A stretch of 64,000 bases of DNA, taken from the NCBI GenBank assembly GCA_021613335.1, contig JAJTWR010000365.1:1082501-1146500 (forward strand). The letters run 5' to 3'. Below, piece after piece: positions 13,540-26,774 of this stretch (position 1 is the stretch's first letter; each line of letters begins with the position of its first letter). The notes beneath the pieces are model-generated. The model was not told where the DNA came from and did not search any database. It saw only the letters and a program-made list of their open reading frames with translations. This DNA is from Whitmania pigra. Its lineage: Eukaryota; Annelida; Clitellata; Hirudinida; Haemopidae. The position numbers and the translations under genes are program-made.

Positions 13540-14730
13540 TCATCAGATAATTATCATTTCTATTATTTAAATTTATCAAGCAATTATACACTTAATGGAT
13601 ATTTTTATTACATCATTAAAATTATGTTATTGTAAAATCAAACTACGTTTAGAACAAAATTAAAAATTAAAAATAATAATGCTTGATTATTGTTGCTAAC
13701 ATTATTTATTAAATTTAATAAAAATAATGAAGAAAGCGAAATAACAATATTTAAGAACTCACATTCCCAAAGATACTTTTGGTCTTTTTGTCATTCCGCG
13801 TCAGGTTCATAGGTCAAGTTCGGTGCAAATCCAAGAAATTAAGTGATGGCCTCAATAAGCATTTGAACTAATAAATTTATGAATTACAAATTTTAGGTTA
13901 TTTAATTATTATATTATTATCGTGAATATCGGGGTGTAAGGGGCCTCGTAATAATGAATTTATAATTCCAAATAATTTATTAGAAGTTCTTTTTCAACTT
14001 TTTAGAACTTCAATTAGTTCCGCAATTCTCGAACGAATAGGGATGAACATTGGATGCAATAAGTTTAAACATTTAAATTAACATTTTAAAATAATGAATT
14101 TTAAAGAATTTAATTCTGCGCATAAAATTGATTAAACTTTAGATTGCAAATTTTACATTTTAAAATGATTGTGAAATCAGACATTTTGTTTCGCTCAGGA
14201 TGCATCTGAAAGGAGAAGAATTTCTCTCGTCTTAAAAGGAAGTCTCGGCTTAATGGGCGCTATATAAATGAACTTCGTTGATGGAGTGAATACCAGTAAT
14301 TGTACTTAATGACATTTAATAAACATTTTTAATTAAATTTAATGTCCATTACCCAATGTTTCTCCACTTAATTATTAAAAAAGCAGTAAAAGCCAGTTTC
14401 ATTTCCTGGGCTTTTTTAATGAAATGAGATTTAAAAAAAGCAAAATGTTTGTTTATTCTTATTAATTGTTAGAAAATTTGTTGATTAAATGTTATTATAG
14501 TTATTAATTATAGCGACAACTATTTTTGTATACAGTTTACAATTACTTGAAAATATGTTTGTGAAGCAATTTGTTCGTTTGTTTGTTCATTGATTGCAAA
14601 TTTTTCACCTGCTACAAAAGTAATTTCTTGATTAAAATGCAGAAAAAAAAATTTTCATTATAAAATACTAAAAATGGAAATTCTAATTAAACTAATTGTT
14701 GAGGCATTGACAAATAGAGGAAGCATTCAA

Positions 14731-15328
<598 letters not shown>

Positions 15329-15329
15329 G

Positions 15330-18300
15330 GGTGTTTACGAATTCATATCCACCCATTTATAAGAGTAATGAAAAATTGGAGTGCGTGACTTGGAAAACAA
15401 AGAATGGAGAGGACTGTGTGTTGTTTACGTTTCAAAAGTAGGAGGAGCTTGTGTGGAGATGAGCCAATCATACGAGGGTGCAAATTCTAATAATCCTTAA
15501 AAACAGAACCCATTATCGCAGCCATTATGGCAAGAAAGTTCATAATCGTAATTTATGAGGTTTTTATCTTTATTTTCATTTATTGGCATTCTTATAAATA
15601 TTTTATTTCCTTTAAACCGAAATTTCGTTAATTGAGATTTAAACAATATTTAAGACATAACAGCCACGTCGAAGTCGATGGATGCGTTTACCACCCAAGA
15701 CCTTTGCGGACATCCCATCAGTGCCTGCATCCCCAAATGAAAGTTAAAGTGGTAAACTCTGCCAGTTTTACAAAAGCATCTCTCAAGCAATAAACACACA
15801 AAACAAGCTCACATACACTCCTCTCTCCAGTGACAAATTTCTGCATAAATCACTGGTTGAAGGTGAGAAACCTAACTTCCACTTAGAAATAATAACACAA
15901 TGTTTAATATCATTATTGTTTTTATAAGCTAAATATTAATATATAAATATCATAATGAAATATATAATAAAATTTAATAAAAATATAATTAAAAAATTAT
16001 TAATAAATGAAAAATCATATTTTATGTATTAAGTACAATTAAATAAAATTATAATATTTATAAAATTTTATATTAGTATTTGAATATATAAAATAATACA
16101 ATATATAGTTCTAAGTTTTTAAATATTTAACATCTATTGCTTAAAATATTTAACTTCAATTATCTAAATTGTTTAGCACCAAAATGTTTAAAATAATTAA
16201 GGCCAATTGTTTAAAGCATTTGAGTTCAATTATTTAAATTGATTCATTGCAGCCCTCAAACACCCACAACAGTTAAACGGCAGAAAATGTTGTTGGTTCC
16301 AGTGATTAATTTTCCTGGTGCTAAAGAGCTTTCCTCAGCAATAAATTGAGGAATTGTGCAAATAGGATATGAGAATTAGCAGGTGCTTAAATTATTTCTT
16401 CTTATTCAGAAGCCAATTTGTGCAATGAAGAACCTGAGCTTCGTGTTCGTCAATGCAGTGCAATGCCATTAATAATTATGAATTATTAATAATAATAATA
16501 TTATTATTAATGTTATTATTACATTTCAACAGACAGTTTTCCTATTTTTAAGAAGATGAAATTGCACCAAGAGACAAAGTAACGAAACGAAAAAAACATG
16601 TTTTTTTTTTCTTTAGAAAATTAAACATGGCCACAGGGAACTGAAAAACATACTAAGTTCAAAGGTCAAAGTTCAACAGAAGTTCAAGTTACCTGCTTTC
16701 TGCACATGTTGCTTAAAGCTAATTTCTCTTAAATTGCGTAAATAGGACATAATGTATATAATGTAATAACATAAATCAAATGTATGATAAATTACAGTAA
16801 TAATAAAACAATAGTGAGTCAGAGTACTCAATGAACTTTTCTTCTGTTATCTATATTTAACAATAACTTTTAACTTCTTTAACAATTAATGTGACTAATT
16901 AATTTCCTCAACAGTAATCACAACAACATCAACAGCAGCAACGACAATAACAATAGTAACACGCAATAACAAGCGCTGCCATGGACTCACGGGTGGATCC
17001 GAAATCCTTTGTACAGGGAGGCTGAGGGGCTGTCGTTTCGTGGTTCGATTGGCGATTCAACGGGGCAGAGGCGATTTACGATTCCTGGTTGAAAGGGCTG
17101 CCAAGTGGAGAATGTTTGGCCGTGTTTGTGAGACATCGTTTGTTTCTCGGGAGTCCAATTATTGCTTCTTATTTTTATTCTAGCCGGGAAAACAAGGAAG
17201 GCTTGACGAATCTCGTGATGTTTTTCTGCTTTGTTTCCATTTCAGGTGTTTTGTTTTGAAGTTTGTGTTGTTTTGTTTGTTTGTTGATTTAAAATAAATA
17301 TTAGCAATTTGCATCATCTGTTTTTATTAAGTATTTCATTAAATGTCAACAGCTGAAAATGAAGACTGAGCGAAAAATTTATAAGTTTAAAACAAACTTT
17401 ATTATCAACCAATTTTATTTATCATATTATTATATTACATAATTCAATGAATCACGCATAGTACTGCACTGCATAACTCACTCAATCATGCATAGTATTG
17501 TATTACATGACTTACTCAGTCATGCGTAAATGGAACATTGCATATTTCGCCAGTTTTTTTTTTTTTAAACATTAATATTTAAAAATACTTAAAATACTTG
17601 CTAACAATAATTACAAAATATTCATCGCTTATATTTATTTAATCGATTACTTAAGCAACACAATTTTTAAGGGTGGCCGTTTGACAAACATTTTTAAACA
17701 TCAGAACACCTTTATTTAAACGCCACATGAAGTAAATAGAAGTTTGCAAGTTTATTTTTATTTAACAAAGTTACATTAATTTAATAATAATTTGTCACTA
17801 AAATACAACTTCTTGGACTCGAATCCCTTGCAAGAGAATTCAATCTTTGTCGGATCTGATAAGGTGTGAAGTTTTGTTTTGAGTGCAATTCATTCAACGC
17901 CGAGATGAATTAATGAGTAAATGAATGAATAATTGAATGAACTAATGAGTACAAATATTTGTTAATGCTTACTAACACTTGTACTGCGTCAAAAATCTAT
18001 CAATGGGAATGAAGACATGAAACCCTTAACCTTAACCTTATTTTGGAAAAGTATTCCTGAAATGCTTCAAAAAATTTGTTAAAACTTGTTGTAATATTGT
18101 CATGTAATATGTAATATTGAAAAAATGATCTCTAAAACCTGCCAATTAAAAATTATATGATCACTTTTTTAAAATTTCAATTTTTTACAATAAAATAATA
18201 ATATTTTAGAAATCGAGATTTTTTGAAAAAATTTCAAGAAAAATAATCCTCATTTATTGTCTTTTATTATAGATGATGATGAAGTCTTACCTGCTTTTGG

Positions 18301-18380
18301 TGGGCAATTAGCAACACGTTGCACAGCATTTCGAGCCTCGTTCGTGAATAGAAATTAAACTTTTGCGTCGCCTCATTAAA
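15330..18380. other. Intergenic / upstream region of the zinc-finger gene
   Basis: AT-rich DNA with no coding similarity. The first 200 bp after the microsatellite and the stretch 16980-17200 are less AT-rich, but I could not assign them to any gene or RNA. Confidence 0.5.
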
Positions 18381-18394
18381 GTTGTATTTTGAAA

Positions 18395-19375
18395 ATGGTC
18401 AAAATTGAAGAAGAAAGAATCGAGGAAGTTCTGAGTTCGGACGAATCCGGGAGCGTAGAATCTAAAGGGAGCAGTTCTTCTGGAATCGCAAACTTCATCG
18501 CCAAATGTTCGAAAGCTCTGAAAATATGGAGGAACTGTCCAGGTTGTCAAGCGTCGTGCCCTACGAAACTCGAACTTTACCGGCACATAGCCCGCTGCTG
18601 TCCGTACGCTTTCGCTTGTACGAAACCAGGCTGTCCCTTCGCTTCACTGCACAAGCAGCACTTCGACTACCACATGAACTGGCACAACAACAGAAAGGAC
18701 ATCGGATGTCAAATGTGTTCTTACACCTGTTCGACGAAAACCATGCTGAAGAGTCACATGAGAACCCACCAAGAAGTCATGCGCTACAGGTGTGCAGACT
18801 GCAACGTCTCTACGAAGCAACCGAGTGCCCTGAGCCAACACCTCGCCTCGTCTGGTCACAAAGCAGCCCCTGTCCTGAAGGAAGATGGAACGGAACCAGA
18901 AGACGAAAGGCAGGCCGACTTCAGAAATCACATAAGAGCTAAGAGAAGAATGAGAGAGGTGTCTAATGTGAGTTTACCGATAAAGAAAATAAAACTCGAG
19001 AAAGAGAACCCACAGATTGTGAACAATTCAGAAATGTCAGATGCTTCGCTTTCGACGAGCAAAACGTTCCCATCCTCCACAGACAACATCCCGATCAAAG
19101 TTGAACCAGTCGAAAACCTAATTGAGAAAAAGGAGTATTTCGTTGACATCATGCCTCGTTTGTCCGACGATCCAGTCTTAGATCAAGGTCAAATCAATTG
19201 GAACAAGTGGATAAATAATCCCAACACTTTATCAGAGCCTTTGGATCTTCGAATCAGGAGAGATGAAAACAAAGTTGACAAGAAACACCACAACGAGCTG
19301 ATGATCTGCTTGAATCTCAACATCGAAAGTCTTGTCGAAGCCGAACCATCTAAGACAGAGAAGGGAAATTGTTAA
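18395..19375 (+). CDS. Hunchback-like C2H2 zinc-finger protein
   Basis: A single open exon codes 326 residues from ATG 18395; an upstream exon is not excluded. Four consecutive fingers lie at residues about 48-150. The first is CPGC with H-x4-C; then come C-x4-CPF...YHMNWH, CQMCSYTCSTKTMLKSHMRTH, and CADC...QHLASSGH. The wide H-x5-H spacing of the last finger, the linker style (WHNNRKDIGCQMCSYTC) and the trailing VLKEDGTEPE match the central finger block of Hunchback. The protein lacks the separate C-terminal finger pair usual in Hunchback. It has an IKVEP SUMO-type site and an EPLDLR motif resembling the PxDLS CtBP-binding motif. Inferred role: DNA-binding repressor in the nucleus. It could be a diverged hb paralogue. 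A possible AATAAA lies near 19768. Confidence 0.85.
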   Translation: MVKIEEERIEEVLSSDESGSVESKGSSSSGIANFIAKCSKALKIWRNCPGCQASCPTKLELYRHIARCCPYAFACTKPGCPFASLHKQHFDYHMNWHNNRKDIGCQMCSYTCSTKTMLKSHMRTHQEVMRYRCADCNVSTKQPSALSQHLASSGHKAAPVLKEDGTEPEDERQADFRNHIRAKRRMREVSNVSLPIKKIKLEKENPQIVNNSEMSDASLSTSKTFPSSTDNIPIKVEPVENLIEKKEYFVDIMPRLSDDPVLDQGQINWNKWINNPNTLSEPLDLRIRRDENKVDKKHHNELMICLNLNIESLVEAEPSKTEKGNC

Positions 19376-21862
19376 AAATAGAAATCAGAGTTACAATGCT
19401 ATAAACCAGTTTGAAGAATTTCAATTTGTTGAATTTAAATACATTTTTAAATTAAATCTTTTTGTTTAGTATTTCTGGAACATATTTTCTTTTCTTTTTG
19501 TGGGTAGTGAAGTTTGTGACTTTTTGCATCAGGATTTTTTTTTTGCTATTTTTTCAAATCCAAATGTTTAAAATTCCAGATTTCCTTGACTTCGTATCAC
19601 GTCCGGTTTAAGTGCCTGCCTAAATGTCTCGAATTTTAAAGATAAACTGCGTAAATGGATATTTTAAATGATTTAATTTCATAAAAGATGACTGCAGGAT
19701 ATAACAGGAAGTCTACGATAGTTTATTTTCTGCCCTAAAATTAAATCGAATGATAAAACAATGTGGTAATAAAGTAGCAATATTATTTTTAATAAACGTG
19801 CTGAAGTAACAAATTTTAGCTAATATTATAGGCGACATTTAAAACAATAAAATGAATACATTTAAAATAAAATCATCAGGTCTTCATCATCATCATTCTG
19901 ACCCAGACTTCATTCTAAATCCCAGCCAGTTAGAAAGTGCACCCAGTAACACCTAGGATTGTACCCAAGAGACCCAGTGAAACTTAAATCCAGTCCTGAA
20001 GAAGGATGGCTTTCACAAATTTCCCTCTTTCCTCCTCGTCTTCTTCTTCCTCATCCTCGATGGAAGTTGATCTCCATGGTGATTCCACGCTCCAACGAAT
20101 TTTTCGCTCGACTTCCTAGGGCTTTAATTAAGAAACACTGACCGTCCGTAATTAAGCCAACGGGTGGCAAGCATTATATCACCACGCTGGAGATGTTTTT
20201 CCGATAAATTTAGCTGCTTTAATTAGCACGTTATTTAAAAAATTCATTTTTTTAAGATATTTTCGTTAAATTAATTGAAATTTTATTTTATTATAATCGT
20301 TTCGAATATTTATTTTTAGTTTGTTTGAAAAGCTGGTATACAGTTGGATTTGGCATACTGTTTCTTTTGTGGTGATTATAAAATCAAATTTTAATTTTTA
20401 ACTTTTAAATGTTTTTACTATTTGCTGATTGCTATTATTACTGATTTATTAATTTGGAAAAAATTACAAAACTAAGTAATTTATATGCGTAAGCATTACT
20501 ATTTATTTATATGTATAGGAATTACTGTTTGGCTTATAGAAATGGACGTTTTCTTATTCCGAACATCAGTGACCAATTTTTTGAGTGCATGAATTCCAGG
20601 TGAAAGAAAGATGTACTCTTCCTAGGCAAACTTTCAAAGAAATTCAAAAGTAATGAGAATAAATAATAGTTTCAGTAAATTCCATTAAACCTGCCTTTTG
20701 TTCAAAATCGGGCCAACCGTTTGTTTTACTTAATCTTATCCAGATTAAGTATCTTAATTGCTAAATTCAAACAATATTGGCGGAGTTTAGTTTTGTTGAC
20801 TATTTAACCATGCATTTAAAATTAATCAAATCCACATCACCAGAGATTCACGTTAAATAAATGTTAGCTTATAATTTAATTAAATATTTTCTAGAATATG
20901 TTAAAATTATTGTGTAAATGTTTTATAGAATACGTTAAAAGAATTTTTGAAACTCTTCCAGAATATGTTAAAACTGGGTTTTTTTCAAATAATTCCTGCC
21001 AGGTCGAAATGGCGCAACACGAGACGAAAGTTAGTTAGTTGGCGGTTTCAAATGGCTCGTTAGGACAGCCTTTTTCTGCCTGAATTTAAAATGCTGTCGT
21101 AAATAACATATGATGTGAATTGTTTGCAATATGTATTTTAAAGTTAATCATTTAAGAATTTTCTAAAGATTTAAAAAAAAGCAAATTTGTGTTCTTACTA
21201 AAGTTTATTAATTCAGAATTATTGGATTACTTGAGACAGGCTCGCAAATGGAAGAAAGAGGTGTAATTGTCGTTGGAAAATGATAATAAAAATGCATAAA
21301 TAAAATTTAAAACATGACATTAAGTTTTAAAAGTAACGTATTGAAAACATAAAGCAATTAAATAAATTAGTACTTCTTGACTTAAAAAAAATAGAAAAAA
21401 ATGAGCGAAGAAATTGCAAAACAACGTCATCCATTAAAACCAATTAAAACTAATTGGCCAAATAACGTCATAAGTGTTATTTATCAAATGGAGGTCTGTG
21501 GGAAGCCACCAGTTTTCAGACCCAGAAGAGGAAGTTTTTCACTTGCTTTTAAATTGATTTTCAATTGACGAGAAAGATATATTATTGGAAGAAAAAGTTT
21601 TAAATCTATTTGACAATTTTTTGAGACGATTCTTAGATTCTCAATCTTTGTCTGTTCCTTGCCGTTGTATTATAAGTTCGCAATTTAAGGCGAAATGAAG
21701 GAGTCAAGTAGTCAATCGGTAAGAAACGTGTTTTTGATTCGAAATTTGGCAGGAGAAACTCTTTTTGTGGGTAACAGCTTAACATTTGAGTGAGGGTAGT
21801 CTTGACAAGGATCACATCACTTAATCAAGATTTCCTCCAGGAGGTTTAGCAACAGTTACAGG
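19376..21862. other. Intergenic, nothing recognised
   Basis: AT-rich DNA. A moderately GC-rich block at 19900-20180, containing CCTAGGATTG and CTTCCTAGGGCTTTAATTAAG, has no coding similarity that I can see. Confidence 0.5.
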
Positions 21863-23042
21863 ATGTCAGCAGCAATTAGCATAGGGGTAGTGTGAAGATA
21901 AAAAAGAAAGATGATGTTAAATAAAGCGGCTATTAAATTTCTAGATCCCAAGGAGCCATCTATCGAGAAGATCATCCAGCCATCAAAATTCGCAGGAGTG
22001 TCGTCCGGTACAACAGTCGCAGGAATACCACTCCTCCAGACGTGTGCAAGAACAACGCCCAAGACAAGTTCAGGACTGCTACACCATCAACGAGGAATGC
22101 CAAGAAAACTTTGTTTCATGGTCGCCCAAAACATGCAATTCAGTTTTAAGGATGCTGGAAACTTGCGGTCCATTTACTTGTGAATGTGAAGATGACAACT
22201 TTCCTGGGACCGATTCATCGGAACATCTCATCCAGCAACATACTCCAAGAACATGCCAAGATGTGAGACCTTGCGTTCCCTACCCAGATCCTTGTAGACC
22301 CTGTCCAGATGCAGGCAGACCTTGCTACAGTCAACCGGCGAGGGGTTCAAAGGCAAAATTATTTCACTCAAGTCGCTCCAAACAACAACTCAGCGATGAT
22401 AGAGTAAGAGATAAAGAAAGAGACAAAGATGGCTTACAAAAAGCGAGCCCCAGTGCCGGCCAGGCGCTTTCTTCAAAAGAGAGCGGAACAACCAATTTGG
22501 ATCGGAAAAGTCACCCATCAGTTCGATCGAGCCTGGACCGTGGAACGTCAGAAGCAGCTCATCCAGTTTCCAGCAAAATTCGTTCTTTTGATATCGAACG
22601 TGGACGCCTTGGTCTCCAGGCAGGAGGCGACAGCCTGCCCATTTGGGTGACACCGAGTAGAACCATCGGAGATGTGGAGAGAGAACTCATGGAAATACAC
22701 AATGTGTTGTTGGACACTCCAAATAAAAAGCTCATTGAAGCCATAGAACGCATTTCCGATTTAGAATTGGCCGTCAAGAACCTGATGGAGAAAAATAACG
22801 GAGTTTTTGAAAAATATTCGGATGCCTACAAGCAAGAGGATCAAATGTTGACAGAGAAGGCGCAGGCAGAAATCGCAGAAGTCCAGAAAAAAATTGCCGA
22901 TGAAGAAAAGAGAGCGCAAGAAGCCATCTCAAGAACAAATGCCATTAAAAATGAATTGAAAATGCTTGACATGGAGTTGAAGAAACTCGACGATAGTCTG
23001 AAACTGAAAACTAAAGCAACGATGGAAAAGCCTAAAAAATGA
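21863..23042 (+). CDS. Cys-rich coiled-coil protein, unknown function
   Basis: The main exon is open from the acceptor-like TTTCTAG at 21944 to TGA at 23042 (21945-23042). No ATG occurs in frame before 22152. I infer a tiny first exon, 21863-21886 (MSAAISIG), followed by a 58-bp intron; that start is uncertain. The protein would be about 373 residues. The N-terminal half is rich in Cys and Pro (CYTINEEC, CGPFTCECEDD, YPDPCRPCPDAGRPCY). The middle is Ser/Arg/Lys-rich and low in structure. The C-terminal ~110 residues form a charged coiled coil (EIAEVQKKIADEEKRAQEA). A polyadenylation signal AATAAA lies at 23190-23195, so this is a transcript separate from the next gene. No family recognised. 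It shares composition with the N-terminal half of the kinase gene that follows. Confidence 0.6.
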
Positions 23043-23547
23043 GAAGATTACTACTGTTTAACATTCAATTTGTGCTTTACGAGTAACGTTTTGGAGACGT
23101 TGCTAGAAATTTTTTTTAGACGATTTCAATCTTTCCATTTGCCATTCAGCATGTTTTAAAATGTGAAATCAATCTATTAATTCAATTTAAATAAACATTT
23201 ATCAAGCGATGGTTTCAAAATATACTGCCGAGAAGTACGTCTCTTGCTCGACTTTGCGATGGTCACCTCTCGTCATATTAGGAGATGGCCTTGGTTGTCT
23301 AATATATGATAATTGGAGATATTTCTTAATTGAGCTTGCTTGTTTTAAGTTGAGTTGCTTGGCGTGACGTGATGTTTTGTTTAACTAAAAAAATTTGACA
23401 ACTTTAACATTTATTTTCAAATAAACAACGAATTTGTTTTATTTTTAATAACAACAACTTTTTAAACTATTTACATGCGTACAACGGTGTCTTCTGGTAA
23501 GCAAAAACAAATTTATTTTCGCGTAGCAGACGTCGCTTCGTTTAAAA

Positions 23548-26500
23548 ATGAAAGGACGGGCCAGTTTAGAGAAACTAGATAAGAAGAGGGCTTCGGATAA
23601 CAGCAATACTCTAGCGAGGGAAACTCCTGCATTACGACCGTTAGCCAAACCCAGAGGAGAAGCTAGAGGAGATGCTCCTAAGTATGTTCCGAAAGAAACA
23701 CCTGAGCCCGAAACACCCCGATTCAAGGGAGATGTACATCCACTGGTTTTGGGAGGAATTAAGACGGAAGCGCCGAAGAGAGCTTACATTGAGCTACAGG
23801 AGCAACTTTACAGTCTCGATCAAAAGTTAAGCGCCATAATGGAGGAGAGGAGAAAAGAAGCTACCGAATTAAAAAAAAGAATAGAAATTCAAAATCAGGA
23901 GGCAAAAATTATGGCTGACAAAGACAAAAACATGCTAAACAGTAAAATAAAAATGGAGATGGATATGGAGAAGGATGCCCAGAGGAGAATGAAAGAATTG
24001 AAAACAAATATCTCTAAAATGGAGGCACAAACGAAAAATTTTGAAAAGAGCATCGAGGTTTTGACCAAAAAAAGGAGGTCCGAAGAGGCTCAAAAGGGTA
24101 AACAGTTGGATGCTTTGATGACAAAAGAGAATCAAGTTCGATTGAAGAGAGAGCAAGCCGAGGCAGCTTTAACTAGCCTTGACCTCGTCCAAAAGCAGAA
24201 GATGATGCAGAAGTCTCTGATACAAAAGCAACTTTTAAGATTAGAATCTGGAATTGAAGAGGAAGAACCTGAAGAAGAACCAGAAGAGGAGGAGGAGGAA
24301 GAAGAGGAGGTCATCGAGATTCCACCTCCGCCTCTGCCCGACATTCCAGAACAACCGGAGATAATTTGCGAAGATCCGTGCAGGGACATATGCAACATGG
24401 TTCGATGCATGGACGAGAACTTTACCAAGCCGTGCATGCCCAACCCGAGACAATATTGTCAGGAACCGTGCATCACTAACTACGAGGCGAGGCAATGCCC
24501 TAGGCCTTGCATGACCAACTGTGAGCCTAGAGAATACCCTAGGCCTTGCATGACCAATTGTGAGCCGAGAGAATACCCTAGGTCCTGCATCCCCTGTGAA
24601 CCGATTCTTCCGGTTCGATGCGATCCAAATCATCCCATCTGCTCTAACGTTCCCTGTGATCCTTACGTTTCAACATTTAATCTCATCAAAGTTCTTAGGA
24701 GAGGGTATTTTGCTGAGGTTTGTCATCACTTTATTGGAACCTTTGCCATTTAAGTTGTGATCATTTTAAGCTACAATATATTGATGGAAGGAATTTAAAT
24801 CTCAAGTTATTGTTAATAAATCATAATTGTGCAGATCTATTCTCTTTGAGGTGCACATCAAATTTGTTATATATGGAGTTTTAATCTCTCTTGATGTTTG
24901 TGAATCACAATATACAAATTCACCCTTGCAACTTGAATCAAAGCAATCTGCATTTCAATATTTGCTTTGCGCTCGCATCGCAACAATGCCAACAACTTAT
25001 AACCCCGCAGGTGGCACTGGTTAAGAGTGCACTGACGAACAACATGTACGTCATAAAATCCATCTGCAAGAAGGAAAACATCTCCAAAATCTGCAGGATG
25101 AAAACCGTCTTCTCGATACTAGCCGAGCACAAACACCCTTTCGTCGTCAGCATGCACGACGTCATTCAAGACGATGTGAGACTTTTGCATCATCTTTTTC
25201 AACCCATCCAATGCTTGGAGTAGTAGAATCATTTGTGTGTAAATGTCATCTCTGTCGTGGATGTGGTTCTTGTAAATGTGGAGGAGGAAGAGGAAATGTT
25301 AATTTTAAACATCGTTGTGAATGTCTGTAAACCAAAACATTGGCATGTTTTGTTTTTGTTTCAATGATGTCATCACAAAGTGAATGCTTGTGAGTTTAAG
25401 AGTTGTATTTAACTGAAATGTTCTAAATGACCTTACAAACATTTAACAAGTAAAGACTAATTTATTACAACTCCACAATGAGCACTATGTTAGTCTGATT
25501 AATGATTTAGATTTCTATTGATGATGTGATGGTAATTAGACACAACAGAACCTATAAAAAATATTTAGAAAATATCTTTTACAAGATTTGTTTTAAACAT
25601 GTCTACTCTACCCTGCTTTGTTATTTCATTGCTTTATGAATTTTAAAACCTTGCCAAGAAGGTCATCATTCCCATCATCTGTGCCATCACTGATTGTCAC
25701 AATCATTATCATAATTGTTATGTGGGTACTTGGTAATTGGTATATAGATTTTCTAATAACTTACTTTTGTTGACCTCAAAAGCAATTTCTGACTTACTTA
25801 TGAGGCAAGGCAGCATTATCTTCAGAACATGTAAGGATTGAGAATGCGGATTGATTGTTACTCTTTTTCTCAAATTGAAATGTTTTAACATTCCACGTTG
25901 ACCTAAGACTCATACCATCAGAATGATTATTGATCATCATCATCATCATCATCATTGCCAAGGTTATCAGTCACCATCCTAATCACCTTGGCCACCTCCA
26001 TTGTTTAGAATAGGATTCACTTCGTCATGGAGTACCTGAGCAACGGCAACCTCAAGGAACATCTTAAGAGGTTCACGGTGTTTGATGAGAGCGAGGCCGT
26101 CTTCTTTTCTGCCTGTGCTCTCCTGGCCATTGAACATCTTCACTCGCTCGACATTGCACACAGGTTAATCTTGTTAATTGAGCTATTTGTTTGGTGATGT
26201 TGTGAGTCGGTTTGTTGTAGTTTGTGTTGCTGGCGACATGAATTTTGTTGTTAGTCTATTCAATTGAGCTATTTTGCACGCATGAGTCATCCAGAGTGAC
26301 ATTAAATTAGCTGTCATAGTAGTTCTTATTGCCAAATAGTTTTTAATAAGCCAAGGATATTTGGATAATTATCCAATTAATTACTTACACCTCCAATTAT
26401 ATCCTTCCACCCCAGAGACATAAAACTTGACAACCTGGTCGTTGATGGATGTGGTTATGTCAAGATCGTAGACTTTGACCTGGCCATACCCTATGTCATG

Positions 26501-26742
26501 TACAACACCCCCCTCTACGACAAGAGCGGTACGAGCATCTACAAGTGTCCGGAGTTTTTCAAACCCTGCGAATTCACAACCCGAGCGGCTGATTTCTGGG
26601 CGCTAGGGGTCGTAATCCACGCACTGCTCACTGCCAAAGTAGGTCCGATTTTTATTTATTCCTGTTGAATTGTTATTAGTTTATTTATTTATTATTCTTG
26701 ATAATATATGCTTACAATGCTTCATAAATGAACATATTATTA

Positions 26743-26774
<32 letters not shown>

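Noticed and set aside
16980..17070. tRNA-like GGTTCGATTGG block
   Set aside because: Could not form a cloverleaf with a matching A box and acceptor stem.
18505..18942. 145-codon plus frame and minus frames over the zinc-finger gene
   Set aside because: Shadows of the finger-coding frame.
24718..24753. Stop codon at 24753 as the true end of the 23548 gene
   Set aside because: The last 11 codons read into an intron. Ending at the GT donor at 24718 joins in frame to a kinase exon and completes the glycine-loop strand.
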